DNA of 64,000 bases from Stenotrophomonas maltophilia. Its GTDB lineage: Bacteria; Pseudomonadota; Gammaproteobacteria; Xanthomonadales; Xanthomonadaceae. A program made the position numbers and the translations under genes. Positions 1-11,080 of the stretch are shown here, piece after piece; the first letter of the stretch is position 1; each line of letters begins with the position of its first letter. The notes under the pieces are model-generated. The model searched no databases. It saw only the letters and a program-made list of their open reading frames with translations, and was not told where the DNA came from. The DNA is taken from assembly GCA_002435595.1 (NCBI GenBank), contig DJBL01000124.1:33635-97634 (forward strand), given 5' to 3'.

Positions 1-2349
1 GCGCCGGCAGGCGAGGCGCTGAAATCCTTCATCGGCCACTATCCGGGCCGGGTGCTGATTGCCGCCGATTCGCCGGGCCGTCGCGAGGCGCTGCTCGAAG
101 TACTGCAGGCCGCCGAGCTGAAGCCGCCGGTCGTGGCCGACCTGCCGGCCTTCCTCGCTGATGCCCAGGCCCGCTTCGCCATCACCGTGGCGCCGCTGGA
201 AGACGGCTTCGCCCTGGATGCGCCGCAGATCGCCGTGCTCACCGAGCGCCAGCTGTTCCCCGAGCGTGCCGGCACCACCCGCCGCAGCCGCCGCGTCGGC
301 CGCGAGCCGGAAGCGATCATCCGCGACCTGGGCGAGCTGACCGAAGGCGCGCCGATCGTGCATGAAGACCACGGTGTGGGCCGCTATCGCGGGCTGATCG
401 TGCTCGACGCCGGCGGCATGCCCGGCGAGTTCCTGGAGATCGAATACGCCAAGGGCGACCGCCTGTACGTGCCGGTGGCCCAGCTGCACCTGATCAGCCG
501 CTACTCCGGTGCCTCGGCCGAGACCGCGCCGCTGCACTCGCTGGGCGGTGAGCAGTGGACCAAGGCCAAGCGCAAGGCGGCCGAGAAGGTCCGCGACGTG
601 GCCGCCGAACTGCTGGAAATCCAGGCCCGCCGCCGCGCCCGTGCCGGCCTGGCGCTGCACGTGGACCGCTCGATGTACGAGCCGTTCGCCGCCGGCTTCC
701 CGTTCGAGGAAACCCCCGACCAGCTGGCCGCGATCGACGCCACCCTGCGCGACCTGGCCAGCAGCCAGCCGATGGACCGGGTGGTCTGCGGCGATGTGGG
801 CTTCGGCAAGACCGAAGTGGCCGTGCGCGCCGCGTTCGCCGCCGCCAGCGCCGGCAAGCAGGTGGCCGTGCTGGTGCCGACCACCCTGCTGGCCGAGCAG
901 CACTACCGCAATTTCCGCGACCGCTTCGCCGACTGGCCGCTGCGGGTGGAGGTGCTGTCGCGCTTCAAGACCAGCAAGGAGATCAAGGCCGAGCTGGAGA
1001 AGGTGGCCGAAGGCACCATCGATGTGATCATCGGCACCCACCGCCTGCTGCAGCCGGACGTGAAGTTCAAGGACCTGGGCCTGGTGGTGGTCGATGAGGA
1101 ACAGCGTTTCGGCGTGCGCCAGAAGGAAGCGCTCAAGGCGATGCGCGCCAACGTGCACCTGCTGACCCTCACCGCCACGCCGATCCCGCGTACCTTGAAC
1201 ATGGCCATGGCCGGGCTGCGCGACCTGTCGATCATCGCCACTCCACCGCCGAACCGGTTGGCGGTGCAGACCTTCATCACCGCCTGGGACAACGCGCTGC
1301 TGCGCGAGGCCTTCCAGCGCGAGCTGGCCCGTGGCGGCCAGCTGTATTTCCTGCACAACGACGTGGAAAGCATCGGCCGCATGCAGCGCGACCTGGCCGA
1401 ACTGGTGCCCGAGGCGCGCATCGGCATCGCCCACGGGCAGATGCCCGAGCGCGAGCTGGAGCGGGTGATGCTGGACTTCCAGAAGCAGCGCTACAACGTG
1501 CTGCTGTCGACCACGATCATCGAATCGGGCATCGACATCCCCAACGCCAACACCATCATCATCAACCGCGCCGACCGCTTCGGCCTGGCCCAGCTGCACC
1601 AGCTGCGCGGCCGCGTCGGTCGCTCGCACCACCGCGCCTACGCCTACCTGGTGGTGCCGGACAAGCGCGCGATGACTCCCGATGCCGAGAAGCGCCTGGA
1701 CGCGATCGCCTCGATGGACGAGCTGGGCGCCGGTTTCACCCTGGCCACCCATGACCTGGAAATCCGCGGCGCTGGCGAACTGCTCGGCGAGGACCAGAGC
1801 GGGCAGATGGCCGAGGTTGGCTTCAGCCTGTACACCGAGCTGCTCGAGCGCGCGGTGCGCAGCATCCGGCTGGGCAAACTGCCCGACCTGGACGCTGGCG
1901 AGGAAGCCCGCGGCGCCGTGGTGGAGCTGCACGTGCCGGCGCTGATCCCCGACGATTACCTGCCTGACGTGCACACCCGCCTGACCCTGTACAAGCGCAT
2001 CAGCAGCGCGCGCGACACCGATGAGCTGCGCGAGCTGCAGGTGGAGATGATCGACCGCTTCGGCCTGTTGCCCGACGCGGCCAAGCATCTGTTCGCGATC
2101 GCCGAACTGAAGCTGCAGGCCAATACGCTGGGCGTGCGCAAGCTGGAGCTGGGCGAGAACGGCGGGCGCATCGTGTTCGAGGCCAAACCGGCGATCGACC
2201 CGATGGCGGTGATCCAGATGATCCAGAAGCAGCCCAAGCTATACAGCATGGACGGCCCGGACAAGCTGCGCATCAAGCACCCGCTGCCGTTGCCGGAAGA
2301 CCGCTTCAGCGCGGCCAAGGCCCTGCTGCTGACGCTCGCGCCACGTTGA
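1..2349 (+). CDS. mfd: Transcription-repair coupling factor Mfd (5'-truncated by window edge)
   Basis: Mfd is an ATP-driven DNA translocase that dislodges RNA polymerase stalled at a lesion and hands the site to UvrA for nucleotide excision repair. The frame is open from base 1, and about 782 of the family's roughly 1150 residues are present, so the UvrB-like N-terminal region lies outside the window. The CarD-like RNA-polymerase-binding domain starts near base 350 (HEDHGVGRY, then LEIEYAKGDRLYVP). The helicase core follows with Walker A GDVGFGKTEVA near base 790, the DEEQ box in VVVDEEQRFG, TATPIPRT, and RGRVGRS. The last ~150 residues form the C-terminal TRCF domain. It ends in TGA and is followed by a hairpin. 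The GTG at base 52 is internal, not a start. Confidence 0.97.
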   Translation, partial: APAGEALKSFIGHYPGRVLIAADSPGRREALLEVLQAAELKPPVVADLPAFLADAQARFAITVAPLEDGFALDAPQIAVLTERQLFPERAGTTRRSRRVGREPEAIIRDLGELTEGAPIVHEDHGVGRYRGLIVLDAGGMPGEFLEIEYAKGDRLYVPVAQLHLISRYSGASAETAPLHSLGGEQWTKAKRKAAEKVRDVAAELLEIQARRRARAGLALHVDRSMYEPFAAGFPFEETPDQLAAIDATLRDLASSQPMDRVVCGDVGFGKTEVAVRAAFAAASAGKQVAVLVPTTLLAEQHYRNFRDRFADWPLRVEVLSRFKTSKEIKAELEKVAEGTIDVIIGTHRLLQPDVKFKDLGLVVVDEEQRFGVRQKEALKAMRANVHLLTLTATPIPRTLNMAMAGLRDLSIIATPPPNRLAVQTFITAWDNALLREAFQRELARGGQLYFLHNDVESIGRMQRDLAELVPEARIGIAHGQMPERELERVMLDFQKQRYNVLLSTTIIESGIDIPNANTIIINRADRFGLAQLHQLRGRVGRSHHRAYAYLVVPDKRAMTPDAEKRLDAIASMDELGAGFTLATHDLEIRGAGELLGEDQSGQMAEVGFSLYTELLERAVRSIRLGKLPDLDAGEEARGAVVELHVPALIPDDYLPDVHTRLTLYKRISSARDTDELRELQVEMIDRFGLLPDAAKHLFAIAELKLQANTLGVRKLELGENGGRIVFEAKPAIDPMAVIQMIQKQPKLYSMDGPDKLRIKHPLPLPEDRFSAAKALLLTLAPR

Positions 2350-2372
2350 GGCCACCCCACATTGATCCCTCG

Positions 2373-2413
2373 ACGCGCCTCCGCAGCTGCGGGCCGGAGG
2401 CGCGTATGCTTTT
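2373..2413 (+). terminator. Probable intrinsic terminator of mfd
   Basis: ACGCGCCTCC (2373-2382) pairs with GGAGGCGCGT (2396-2405) across a 13-nt loop and is followed by GCTTTTCC. It lies 24 bases after the mfd stop. It also covers the bases just before the in-frame ATG at 2406, which argues that the next gene starts later, at TTG 2439. Confidence 0.6.
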
Positions 2414-2438
2414 CCTGCCCGCGACAAGGAGTGTTGCT

Positions 2439-2954
2439 TTGAAACGATTCCAAACCCTGCTGTTGGCTGCCCTGGTGGCCGTGCTCAGCGCATGCAGCGG
2501 CAATGGCATGACGGCCAGCGAATACCTGACCGAGAATGTGGCCCTGTGGAATGGCACCGCCAGCACCGTGCAGCAGTGGACCGTGGGCAACCGCGGCGAA
2601 GAGCTGCAGAAGTCGCTGGCCGAAGGCAAGGGCCTGGCGAGCTTCAAGAGCGGCCTGCAGGGCGCCAGCGCTGAAATGAAGCAGCACCTGGCACTGGTCG
2701 ACCAGATCCCGCCGGCCGACGACGCCAAGGACGTGCACCAGAAGCTGCGCGCCTACGTGCAGAGCTCGGATGAAATGTTCGGCACCCTGCTGGAAATGGC
2801 CAACCTGCCGGAGGGCTACACCAAGGAACAGATGCTGCCGCTGGCCGAGAAGCTGCAGCAGGTGGGCAACCGCATGGATGCGGAGATGGTGGCCCTGGAC
2901 GAAGCCCAGGATGCGTACGCCAAGAAGCACGGCATCCAGCTGCAGCGGCATTGA
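2439..2954 (+). CDS. Small predicted lipoprotein of unknown function
   Basis: The preferred start is TTG 2439, because AAGGA at 2426-2430 sits 8 bases upstream and the product then begins with a compact lipoprotein signal (KRF, hydrophobic stretch, lipobox LSAC followed by SGNG). This gives 171 residues. The mature part is charged, largely helical in character and without a motif I recognise; it is probably tethered to a membrane in the periplasm. An upstream in-frame ATG at 2406 falls immediately after the mfd terminator hairpin and has no ribosome binding site. A short GC hairpin (2966-2986) follows the stop. The function cannot be inferred; it resembles the short helical lipoproteins common in Xanthomonadaceae. 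Confidence 0.75.
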   Translation: MKRFQTLLLAALVAVLSACSGNGMTASEYLTENVALWNGTASTVQQWTVGNRGEELQKSLAEGKGLASFKSGLQGASAEMKQHLALVDQIPPADDAKDVHQKLRAYVQSSDEMFGTLLEMANLPEGYTKEQMLPLAEKLQQVGNRMDAEMVALDEAQDAYAKKHGIQLQRH

Positions 2955-3006
2955 TTCCACCACCTCCGGCCGCCCTGCGCGGCCGGGGGTACTGCCCGAC
3001 GTTCCC

Positions 3007-3612
3007 GTGACCGATTCCCCCGCCTACCCGCCCGGCCATGCGCTGGCCTGTTCCATCGATGCGTTGTCGCTCTCGCTGCAACTGCGCGATGCCTACACCC
3101 GCCACCACTGCGACCGCGTCGGCCTGCTGGCCCGCTCGCTGGCCCGGCATTGCAGCCTGGCCCCTGATACGTGCGACCAGATCGAACTGGCCGCCTGCTT
3201 CCACGACATCGGCAAGATCGGCATTCCCGACGACGTGCTGCTCAGTCCCGGGCGGCACGATGATGCCGAGCAGGCGATCATGCGCCAGCACCCCGAACAC
3301 GGCGAACGCATTTTCCTGGCCACCGGGCGCGCCGACGCCGCCGACGTGGCCCGCCTGATCCGCGCGCACCACGAAGCCTTCGACGGCAGCGGCTACCCCG
3401 ACGGCCTGCGCGGCGAGAGCATTCCGCTGGGCGCGCGCATCCTCACCATCGTCGACGCCTGGGACGCGATGACCAGCGACCGCCCGTATCGCGATGCGAT
3501 GGGGCGCGGCCGGGTCATGCGCATCCTGGACGACGCGTCCGGCGGCATGATCGATGCTTACCTGCTAGGTGCCTTCCAGGACCTGCTGCGGCGCGAACCG
3601 GCGCTGGCCTGA
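3007..3612 (+). CDS. Stand-alone HD-GYP domain protein, probable c-di-GMP phosphodiesterase
   Basis: About 201 residues starting at GTG 3007, the only in-frame start that precedes the domain. HD-GYP hydrolases cut cyclic di-GMP at a two- or three-metal centre. The metal ligands are visible: HDIGKIGIPD in the first third, HPEHGERI, then HHEAFDGSGYPDGLRG containing the GYP signature, followed by IPLGARILTIVDAWDAM. Nothing precedes the domain except about 20 residues, so there is no receiver, PAS or membrane sensor. Activity would have to be controlled by expression or by a partner protein. Since a canonical GYP triplet and HD pair are present, it is likely catalytic. The upstream ribosome site is weak. 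Confidence 0.85.
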   Translation: MTDSPAYPPGHALACSIDALSLSLQLRDAYTRHHCDRVGLLARSLARHCSLAPDTCDQIELAACFHDIGKIGIPDDVLLSPGRHDDAEQAIMRQHPEHGERIFLATGRADAADVARLIRAHHEAFDGSGYPDGLRGESIPLGARILTIVDAWDAMTSDRPYRDAMGRGRVMRILDDASGGMIDAYLLGAFQDLLRREPALA

Positions 3613-3960
3613 GCCCCGTCCCGAACAAGCACACCTGCGATTGCGAAGGGCGGATACGATCGCGATGCCACGCCATGGCGTGCGACACGCGACGATGCAA
3701 GGTCCATGAACGCATCGCGTAGAAGCGGCACTGACCCACAGTGGTAGGGTCGGATCCTGATCGACTGCACGCCATCATTCAACATGCGACGAACGCATGA
3801 CCTGTGAACGGTGAAGGCGCTTCGCCGCCCTCAGTCCATGCGCCAAAGCGCGTTGACCTGCTCACGGCAGTCGATTGGGATCCAACTCTACCTCCGCATG
3901 CCACGGCGACGCGCGTGGATCGCCAGGCATGGCCAACCGCCAGCATCGATGCCCCAAGAA
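3613..3960. other. Intergenic region with two palindromes, no gene seen
   Basis: No reading frame here looks coding. It holds a perfect 14-base palindrome CACGCCATGGCGTG at 3669-3682 and a GTAG-headed imperfect palindrome at 3744-3765 that shares the GTAGGGTCGG head with the repeats near 43.4-43.7 kb. I see nothing else. Confidence 0.5.
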
Positions 3961-3987
3961 AAAACCCGGCATGCGCCGGGTTTTTTC
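3959..3987. terminator. Bidirectional intrinsic terminator
   Basis: An 11-bp perfect stem, AAAAACCCGGC (3961-3971) with GCCGGGTTTTT (3976-3986), loop ATGC. A T run follows on the plus strand and, because the stem starts with A bases, on the minus strand too. It stands 22 bases past the stop of the minus-strand M13 peptidase gene, which it most likely terminates. Confidence 0.85.
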
Positions 3988-4008
3988 ATTCCACTCAACG
4001 CGCTGCGA

Positions 4009-6105
<2,097 letters not shown>

Positions 6106-6203
6106 TCGACTCTCCGGCTACAGATGGATGCATCGCCCGGGTCACGGGCAATCGGGCAGCGTAGCGCGGTAGCGGCGGTCCGGGACCGGCCAAAGGTCAC
6201 ACC

Positions 6204-6670
6204 CGTAGAGCCACGCCATGCGTGGCTGCGCGGTGGCGGGCATCGCGGGCAGCCACCCATGGGGTGGCTCTACGTCGGCCGCGTTGCGTGGGTGCGGGTA
6301 TCGGGCATCGCGCGGGCAGCCACCCATGGGGTGGCTCTACGTCGGCCGCGTTGCGTGGGTGCGCGGTGGCGGGCATCGCGGGCAGCCACCCATGGGGTGG
6401 CTCTACGTCGGCCGCGTTGCGTGGCTGCGCGGTGGCGGGCATCGCGGGCAGCCACCCGTGGGGTGGCTGTACGTCGGCCCCGTTGCGTGGCTGCGCGGTG
6501 GCGGGCATCGCGGGCAGCCACCCGTGGGGTGGCTCTACGTCGGCCCCGTTGCGTGGCTGCGCGGTGGCGGGCGTCGCGGGCAGCCACCCGTGGGGTGGCT
6601 CTACGTCGGTCCCGTTGCGTGGCTGCGGGGTATCGGGCGTCGCGAACAGCCACCCATGGGGTGGCTCTAC
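6204..6670 (-). repeat. Array of seven GTAG-headed palindromes with 66-bp period (SMAG-like)
   Basis: The palindrome AGCCACCCRTGGGGTGGCT, followed by CTAC, begins at 6251, 6318, 6384, 6450, 6516, 6582 and 6648, so six intervals measure 67, 66, 66, 66, 66 and 66. An inverted partner headed GTAG opens the array at 6204 (GTAGAGCCACGCC). Between stems a ~45-base segment rich in GTGGC/GCGGG recurs with few changes. GTAG at the edge of a stem is the hallmark of S. maltophilia SMAG repeats; a seven-unit tandem is long for these. It occupies nearly all the space between the gpmA stop and the start of the M13 gene. Confidence 0.9.
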
Positions 6671-6685
6671 GGTGTTGTTGCCGGG

Positions 6686-7435
6686 TTACTTGGCCTTGCC
6701 CTGGTTGGCCACGGCTTCGGCGGCCTTGCGCGCGGCTTCCGGGTCGCCCAGGTAGCGGAACGACTGCACGCTCAGGTCGTCGTTCAATTCGAACAGCAGC
6801 GGAATGCCGGTCGGGATGTTGAGCTCCAGGATGGCTTCCTGGGAAACGTTGTTGAGGTACTTGTACAGCGCGCGCAGCGAGTTGCCGTGGGCAGTGACCA
6901 ACACGGTCTTGCCGTCCTTCAGCTGCGGGGCGATCGCGTCGAACCAGTACGGCAGCACGCGGTCCAGCGTGGTGGCCAGCGATTCGGTGCCCGGCAGCGC
7001 GTTGCGGTCCAGGCCGGCGTAGCGGCGGTCGTGGATCGGATGGCCCGGGTCTTCGATGTCCATCGCCGGCGGCGGAATGTCGTAGGAGCGGCGCCAGATC
7101 TTGACCTGGTCCTCGCCGTGCTTGGCGGCGGTCTCGGCCTTGTCCAGGCCCTGCAGGCCACCGTAATGACGCTCGTTCAGGCGCCAGCTCTTGCTCACCG
7201 GCAGCCAGTCCTGATCCAGCTCGGCCAACGCGCCCTGCAGGGTGTGGATGGCGCGCTTGAGCACCGAGGTGTGCGCCACATCGAACTGCAGCCCTTCCTC
7301 GCGCATCAGGCGGCCGGCGGCGGCGGCCTCGCGGCGGCCCTGGTCGGTCAGTTCCACATCCACCCAACCGGTGAAGCGGTTGTCCAGGTTCCACTGGCTC
7401 TGGCCGTGGCGCAACAGTACGAGTTTCCGGGTCAC
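6686..7435 (-). CDS. gpmA: 2,3-bisphosphoglycerate-dependent phosphoglycerate mutase
   Basis: 249 residues, interconverting 3- and 2-phosphoglycerate in cytosolic glycolysis and gluconeogenesis through a phosphohistidine. The start is GTG 7435: GGAG lies 8 bases upstream and the protein then begins MTRKLVLLRHGQSQWN, as in E. coli GpmA (250 residues). The phospho-acceptor is His10 in LRHGQSQWN, NERHYGGLQG holds the proton donor Glu near residue 88, and the second active-site His sits in VTAHGNSLRAL. The C-terminal tail after residue 225 is Ala/Lys-rich. The coding region ends 16 bases from the repeat array, so the array forms the 3' untranslated region of its transcript. Confidence 0.97.
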   Translation of the reverse strand: MTRKLVLLRHGQSQWNLDNRFTGWVDVELTDQGRREAAAAGRLMREEGLQFDVAHTSVLKRAIHTLQGALAELDQDWLPVSKSWRLNERHYGGLQGLDKAETAAKHGEDQVKIWRRSYDIPPPAMDIEDPGHPIHDRRYAGLDRNALPGTESLATTLDRVLPYWFDAIAPQLKDGKTVLVTAHGNSLRALYKYLNNVSQEAILELNIPTGIPLLFELNDDLSVQSFRYLGDPEAARKAAEAVANQGKAK

Positions 7436-7522
7436 TGCAGTATCTCCGACAGATGGCAAGGCAGACCCGCATTGTAGCGGCAAGCCCGCCCTGCCCTGCA
7501 CGCGCGCCACCGGGAGCCGGGT

Positions 7523-8548
7523 TCAGGGATGCGGGTGGCCGTGGTGGCCCTGGGCATCCTGGGGGCGGCGGCGGGTGTCGGCCGGCGCAGGCGCATGCCC
7601 GGCGTGGTCGTGGTCGTGGTCATGGTCGTGAGCGTGGTCCGCATGCGCGCGCGCGGTGCCCACGCTGCAGGTGTCGCCACAGTGGTCCGCCTCGATCTGC
7701 AGGGTCACGTGGTCGATGTCGAACTGCTCATGCAGCGCCGTGCCCAGCACGCGCCGCAGCGCGTCGGCGTCGGTGCCATCGGCCATCACCACGTGCGCGG
7801 TCAGCGCGGGGGTGCTGGACGCCAGCGCCCACACATGCAGGTCGTGCACATCCACCACGCCCGGCTGCGCGCTCAGCATGCGGCGCACCGCGTGCACGTC
7901 CATGCCCTTGGGCACGCCTTCGAGCAGTACGTTGATCGCCTCGCGCATCAACACCCAGGTGCGCGGCAGCACCCACAGCCCGATCAGCACCGCCAGGATC
8001 GGGTCGATCGGTTTCCAGCCGGTCCAGCGGATCAGCAGCGCGCCGATGATCACTGCCACCGAGCCCAGCATGTCGGCCCATACTTCCAGGTAGGCGCCCT
8101 TCACGTTGAGGCTCTCGCCGCTGCCGGCGCGCAGCAGGCGCATCGAGATCAGGTTGATCCCCAGGCCGATCGCGGCGATCACCAGCATGCCGGTGGAGGC
8201 AATCTCCTGCGGTTGGCGGAAGCGTGCGATCGCCTCCCACAGAATGTAGCCGGCCACCACGAACAGCATGCCGCCGTTGATCATCGCGCCGAGTGCTTCC
8301 AGCCGCGCGTAACCATAGGTGCGCTTGGCGTCGGGCGGGCGCCGGCTCAGCCGCACGGCTACCAGCGCGATCATCAGCGCCAGGGTATCGGTGGCCATGT
8401 GCGCCGCGTCGGACAGCAGCGCCAGGCTGTTGGTCCAGAACGCGCCCACCACCTCCACCACCAGGAACGTGGTGGTCAGGCCGAGGGCCCACCACAGGGG
8501 CTTCTCATGGCGGATTTCGCTGGGCAGGTGATCGTGGTCGTGACCCAT
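7523..8548 (-). CDS. Cation diffusion facilitator (Zn/Co/Cd efflux), CzcD/ZitB type
   Basis: 341 residues from ATG 8548, which has GGAG 8 bases upstream. It is a six-helix CDF antiporter that would export divalent cations in exchange for protons across the inner membrane. Helix 2 has SDAAHMATDTLAL with the H-x3-D metal site. The matching helix 5 site reads EVWADMLGS, with Glu where many relatives have His. The cytosolic C-terminal domain contains DVHDLHVWAL. Both ends are histidine-rich: MGHDHDH at the start and a long His/Asp tail over the last ~40 residues, likely a metal-sensing or buffering segment. No metal regulator gene is adjacent. The metal preference is not readable from sequence. 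Confidence 0.92.
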   Translation of the reverse strand: MGHDHDHLPSEIRHEKPLWWALGLTTTFLVVEVVGAFWTNSLALLSDAAHMATDTLALMIALVAVRLSRRPPDAKRTYGYARLEALGAMINGGMLFVVAGYILWEAIARFRQPQEIASTGMLVIAAIGLGINLISMRLLRAGSGESLNVKGAYLEVWADMLGSVAVIIGALLIRWTGWKPIDPILAVLIGLWVLPRTWVLMREAINVLLEGVPKGMDVHAVRRMLSAQPGVVDVHDLHVWALASSTPALTAHVVMADGTDADALRRVLGTALHEQFDIDHVTLQIEADHCGDTCSVGTARAHADHAHDHDHDHDHAGHAPAPADTRRRPQDAQGHHGHPHP

Positions 8549-8799
8549 AACGGTGTCTCCAGGGCAATGCGCGCAGGGTAAGCAGGGGGGCGCGCGGAGA
8601 CTATTACACTTGCGCCGTCGTTCATTCTGTAATGACATGACATGACACCCGTGCGTGACCATGACGGTCTCGCGCGCGAGCCGCCTGTTGCGGCACATCC
8701 AGCGGTACCAACGGCGCATGCCGGGCACGGCACGGGCGGCGTAGGATCACGGCGTGGGCACTGGCCCGCACCGTTCTCCGCTGTCCAAGGACTCCATCG

Positions 8800-9927
8800 A
8801 TGCCGTTCCGCCGTTCATTGCGCCTGTCGTGCGCGCTGCTCTCGACCGCCCTGCTGCTGTGCACCTCCGTCGGCGCCCGCGAGGTGCCGCAAGCGGCCGA
8901 GCATGTGGATGCCGATGGTCCCTATGTGTTCCTCACCGCCAAGGGCCGCGAGGCCGAGTGGGTCTGCAACGACCACGTGGTGCGCCGCACGCTGCCGCCG
9001 CGCGACGATGCCAGCGTGGTGCTGCCCGAGTGCGGCTACCCGCACCCGCTGCACGTGCTGGCGCCGCGCACGGCCGAGGTGGCGCAGTACCCGGCCACGT
9101 CGCGCATCGTCGCCGTGTCGGACATCCACGGCCAGTACGGCCTGCTGGTCAGGCTGCTGCGCGCCCATCACGTGATCGATGCGCAGGACCAGTGGTCGTT
9201 GGGCGATGCCACCCTGGTGGTGGCCGGCGACGTATTCGACCGTGGCCCGCAGGTGACCGAGGCATTCTGGCTGCTGTACAGCCTGCAGCAGCAGGCCCAG
9301 GCCGCCGGCGGCGCGGTGCACTTCGTGCTGGGCAACCACGAAACCATGGTGCTTTACGACGACCTGCGCTACGTCAACCCCAAGTACCTCAGGAGCGCGC
9401 AGCTGCTGGGCCGCAGCTACCCCGCACTGTACGGGCCGGATTCGGTGATCGGGCAATGGCTGCGCACCCGCCCGGTCATGCTGAAGATCGGCGACACGTT
9501 GTTCCTGCACGGTGGCATCGCACCGGAGAACCTGGACCTGGTGCGCGGCATGGATGCCACCAATGCCACCTACCAGGCCTCGCTGGGCCTGCCGCGCGAC
9601 CAGGTCAAGGCGGCGCCGGACACGGCGCGCCTGTACGACGGCAAGACCAGCCCGATCTGGTACCGCGGCTATTTCGACGGGCGCATGGACACCGACCAGG
9701 TCGAAGCGCTGCTCCGCCAGCTGGACCTCAAGCGGATCGTGGTCGGGCATACCTCGATGCCGCACGTGAGCAGCTTCCATGGCGACCGCATCATCGCCAT
9801 CGACAGCAGCATCAAGGACGGTGAAAACGGCGAGTTGCTGTTCATCGAGGATGGGAAGCTCAGCCGCGGCCTGCTCGATGGCAGCCGGGTGCCGCTGGCC
9901 GAGGGGACGCCGGGGCTGGCGGACTGA
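8800..9927 (+). CDS. Secreted calcineurin-like metallophosphatase (PPP superfamily)
   Basis: 375 residues; AAGGA ends 8 bases before ATG 8800. A Sec signal peptide (MPFRRSLRLS..., ending near VGAR) predicts a periplasmic enzyme. All dimetal phosphoesterase motifs are present in order: VSDIHGQYG, VAGDVFDRGP, LGNHETM, a later FLHGGI and VGHTSMPHV. This order is that of PPP-type Ser/Thr phosphatases, particularly the bacterial Shewanella-like branch, so either phosphoprotein or small phosphoester substrates are possible. About 90 residues with two cysteine-bearing loops (WVCND, LPECGY) precede the catalytic core and are not recognised. The gene stands alone; the 3' end converges with the desaturase operon. 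Confidence 0.88.
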   Translation: MPFRRSLRLSCALLSTALLLCTSVGAREVPQAAEHVDADGPYVFLTAKGREAEWVCNDHVVRRTLPPRDDASVVLPECGYPHPLHVLAPRTAEVAQYPATSRIVAVSDIHGQYGLLVRLLRAHHVIDAQDQWSLGDATLVVAGDVFDRGPQVTEAFWLLYSLQQQAQAAGGAVHFVLGNHETMVLYDDLRYVNPKYLRSAQLLGRSYPALYGPDSVIGQWLRTRPVMLKIGDTLFLHGGIAPENLDLVRGMDATNATYQASLGLPRDQVKAAPDTARLYDGKTSPIWYRGYFDGRMDTDQVEALLRQLDLKRIVVGHTSMPHVSSFHGDRIIAIDSSIKDGENGELLFIEDGKLSRGLLDGSRVPLAEGTPGLAD

Positions 9928-9944
9928 GCTCCGGCCGGCCCGGC

Positions 9945-11078
9945 TCAGCCCTGCTGCGGCAGTGGCTGGGCGGCTCCGCCAACGACCTTGGCGCGCGCCG
10001 GGCGGCTCGGGAAGGCATGCCGCAGGATGCGCCACATCACCTGGCCGAACTGCTTGGGCAGCGAGCCGGTGTTGTAGTGCTGGCCATAACGCGTGCAGAT
10101 CGCCTTCACTTCCACGGCGATGTCGGCGTAACGATTGGCCGGGATGTCCGGGAAGAAGTGGTGTTCGATCTGGTGGCTGAGGTTGCCCGACATGACGTTC
10201 ATCAGCGTGCCGCCGGTCAGGTTGGACGAGCCGCGCAGCTGGCGCAGGTACCAGTGGCCCCGGCTTTCATCGCGCACGCATTCCTTGGGGAAGGTCTCGG
10301 CATCAGCGGTGAAGTGGCCGCAGAAAATGATCACGTAGGTCCACACGTTGCGGATCAGGTTGGCCACCACGTTGCCCAGCAGCACCGGCAGGAAGAACGG
10401 GCCGGCCAGCGCGGGGAACAGCAGGTAGTCCTTGAACATCTGCCTGCCCATCTTGCGCCCCACCGGGCGCGCCTGTGCCAGCAGCTGACGGAAGGTGATC
10501 TTGCCGGCGAACCAGCGGCCCAGGCGCAGGTCCTGGATGGCGATGCCCCATTCGAACAGCAGCGCGAACACCACCGCCACCACCGGCTGGGTGAGGTAGA
10601 ACGGGCGCCAGCGCTGTTCGGGGAAGATCCGCAGCAGGCCGTAGCCGATGTCATCGTCCAGCCCGCGCACGTTGGTGTAGGTGTGGTGGCGGAAATTGTG
10701 GGTCTTGCGCCAGTTGTCGGCGGTGCCGACGATGTCCCACTCGTAGGTGCTGCCCTGCAGCTGCGGGTCGCCCATCCAGTCGTACTGGCCATGGATGACG
10801 TTGTGCGCCAGCTCCATGTTTTCCAGGATCTTGGACAGCGCCAGCAGCACCACGCCGGCGATCCACGCCGGGATCAGCACGCTGTGCACGAAGGCGCCCA
10901 GGAACAGCAGCGCGCGGCCGGCCACGCCGGTCCAGCGCACGCCGGCCACCACCCGGCGGATGTAACGCGCGTCAGCCGCACCCAGCGTGGCCAGCTGGCG
11001 CGCACGCAGCGCATCGAGTTCATTGCCGAACGCATCCAGTTCGGTAGGCGACAGCACGCGGTTATGTACGGAAGACAT
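9945..11078 (-). CDS. desB: Membrane fatty acid (acyl-CoA) delta-9 desaturase
   Basis: 377 residues from ATG 11078. It is an integral-membrane di-iron desaturase with the three histidine boxes ELAHNVIHG, HNFRHHTYTN and HQIEHHFFP, plus four hydrophobic helices. It would insert a cis double bond into saturated acyl chains, using electrons from the reductase encoded just before it. The start is 2 bases after the stop of that reductase gene, with GGAG of the ribosome site inside the reductase's last codons, so the two are co-translated. The order reductase-desaturase with a divergent TetR gene matches the desC-desB/desT locus of Pseudomonas aeruginosa, from which the symbol is taken. Substrate (CoA or phospholipid ester) is inferred. 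Confidence 0.88.
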   Translation of the reverse strand: MSSVHNRVLSPTELDAFGNELDALRARQLATLGAADARYIRRVVAGVRWTGVAGRALLFLGAFVHSVLIPAWIAGVVLLALSKILENMELAHNVIHGQYDWMGDPQLQGSTYEWDIVGTADNWRKTHNFRHHTYTNVRGLDDDIGYGLLRIFPEQRWRPFYLTQPVVAVVFALLFEWGIAIQDLRLGRWFAGKITFRQLLAQARPVGRKMGRQMFKDYLLFPALAGPFFLPVLLGNVVANLIRNVWTYVIIFCGHFTADAETFPKECVRDESRGHWYLRQLRGSSNLTGGTLMNVMSGNLSHQIEHHFFPDIPANRYADIAVEVKAICTRYGQHYNTGSLPKQFGQVMWRILRHAFPSRPARAKVVGGAAQPLPQQG

Positions 11079-11080
11079 GC

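Noticed and set aside
6204..6670. Possible CRISPR array
   Set aside because: The units are palindromic and the whole 66-bp period is repeated, so there are no unique spacers, and no cas genes are near.
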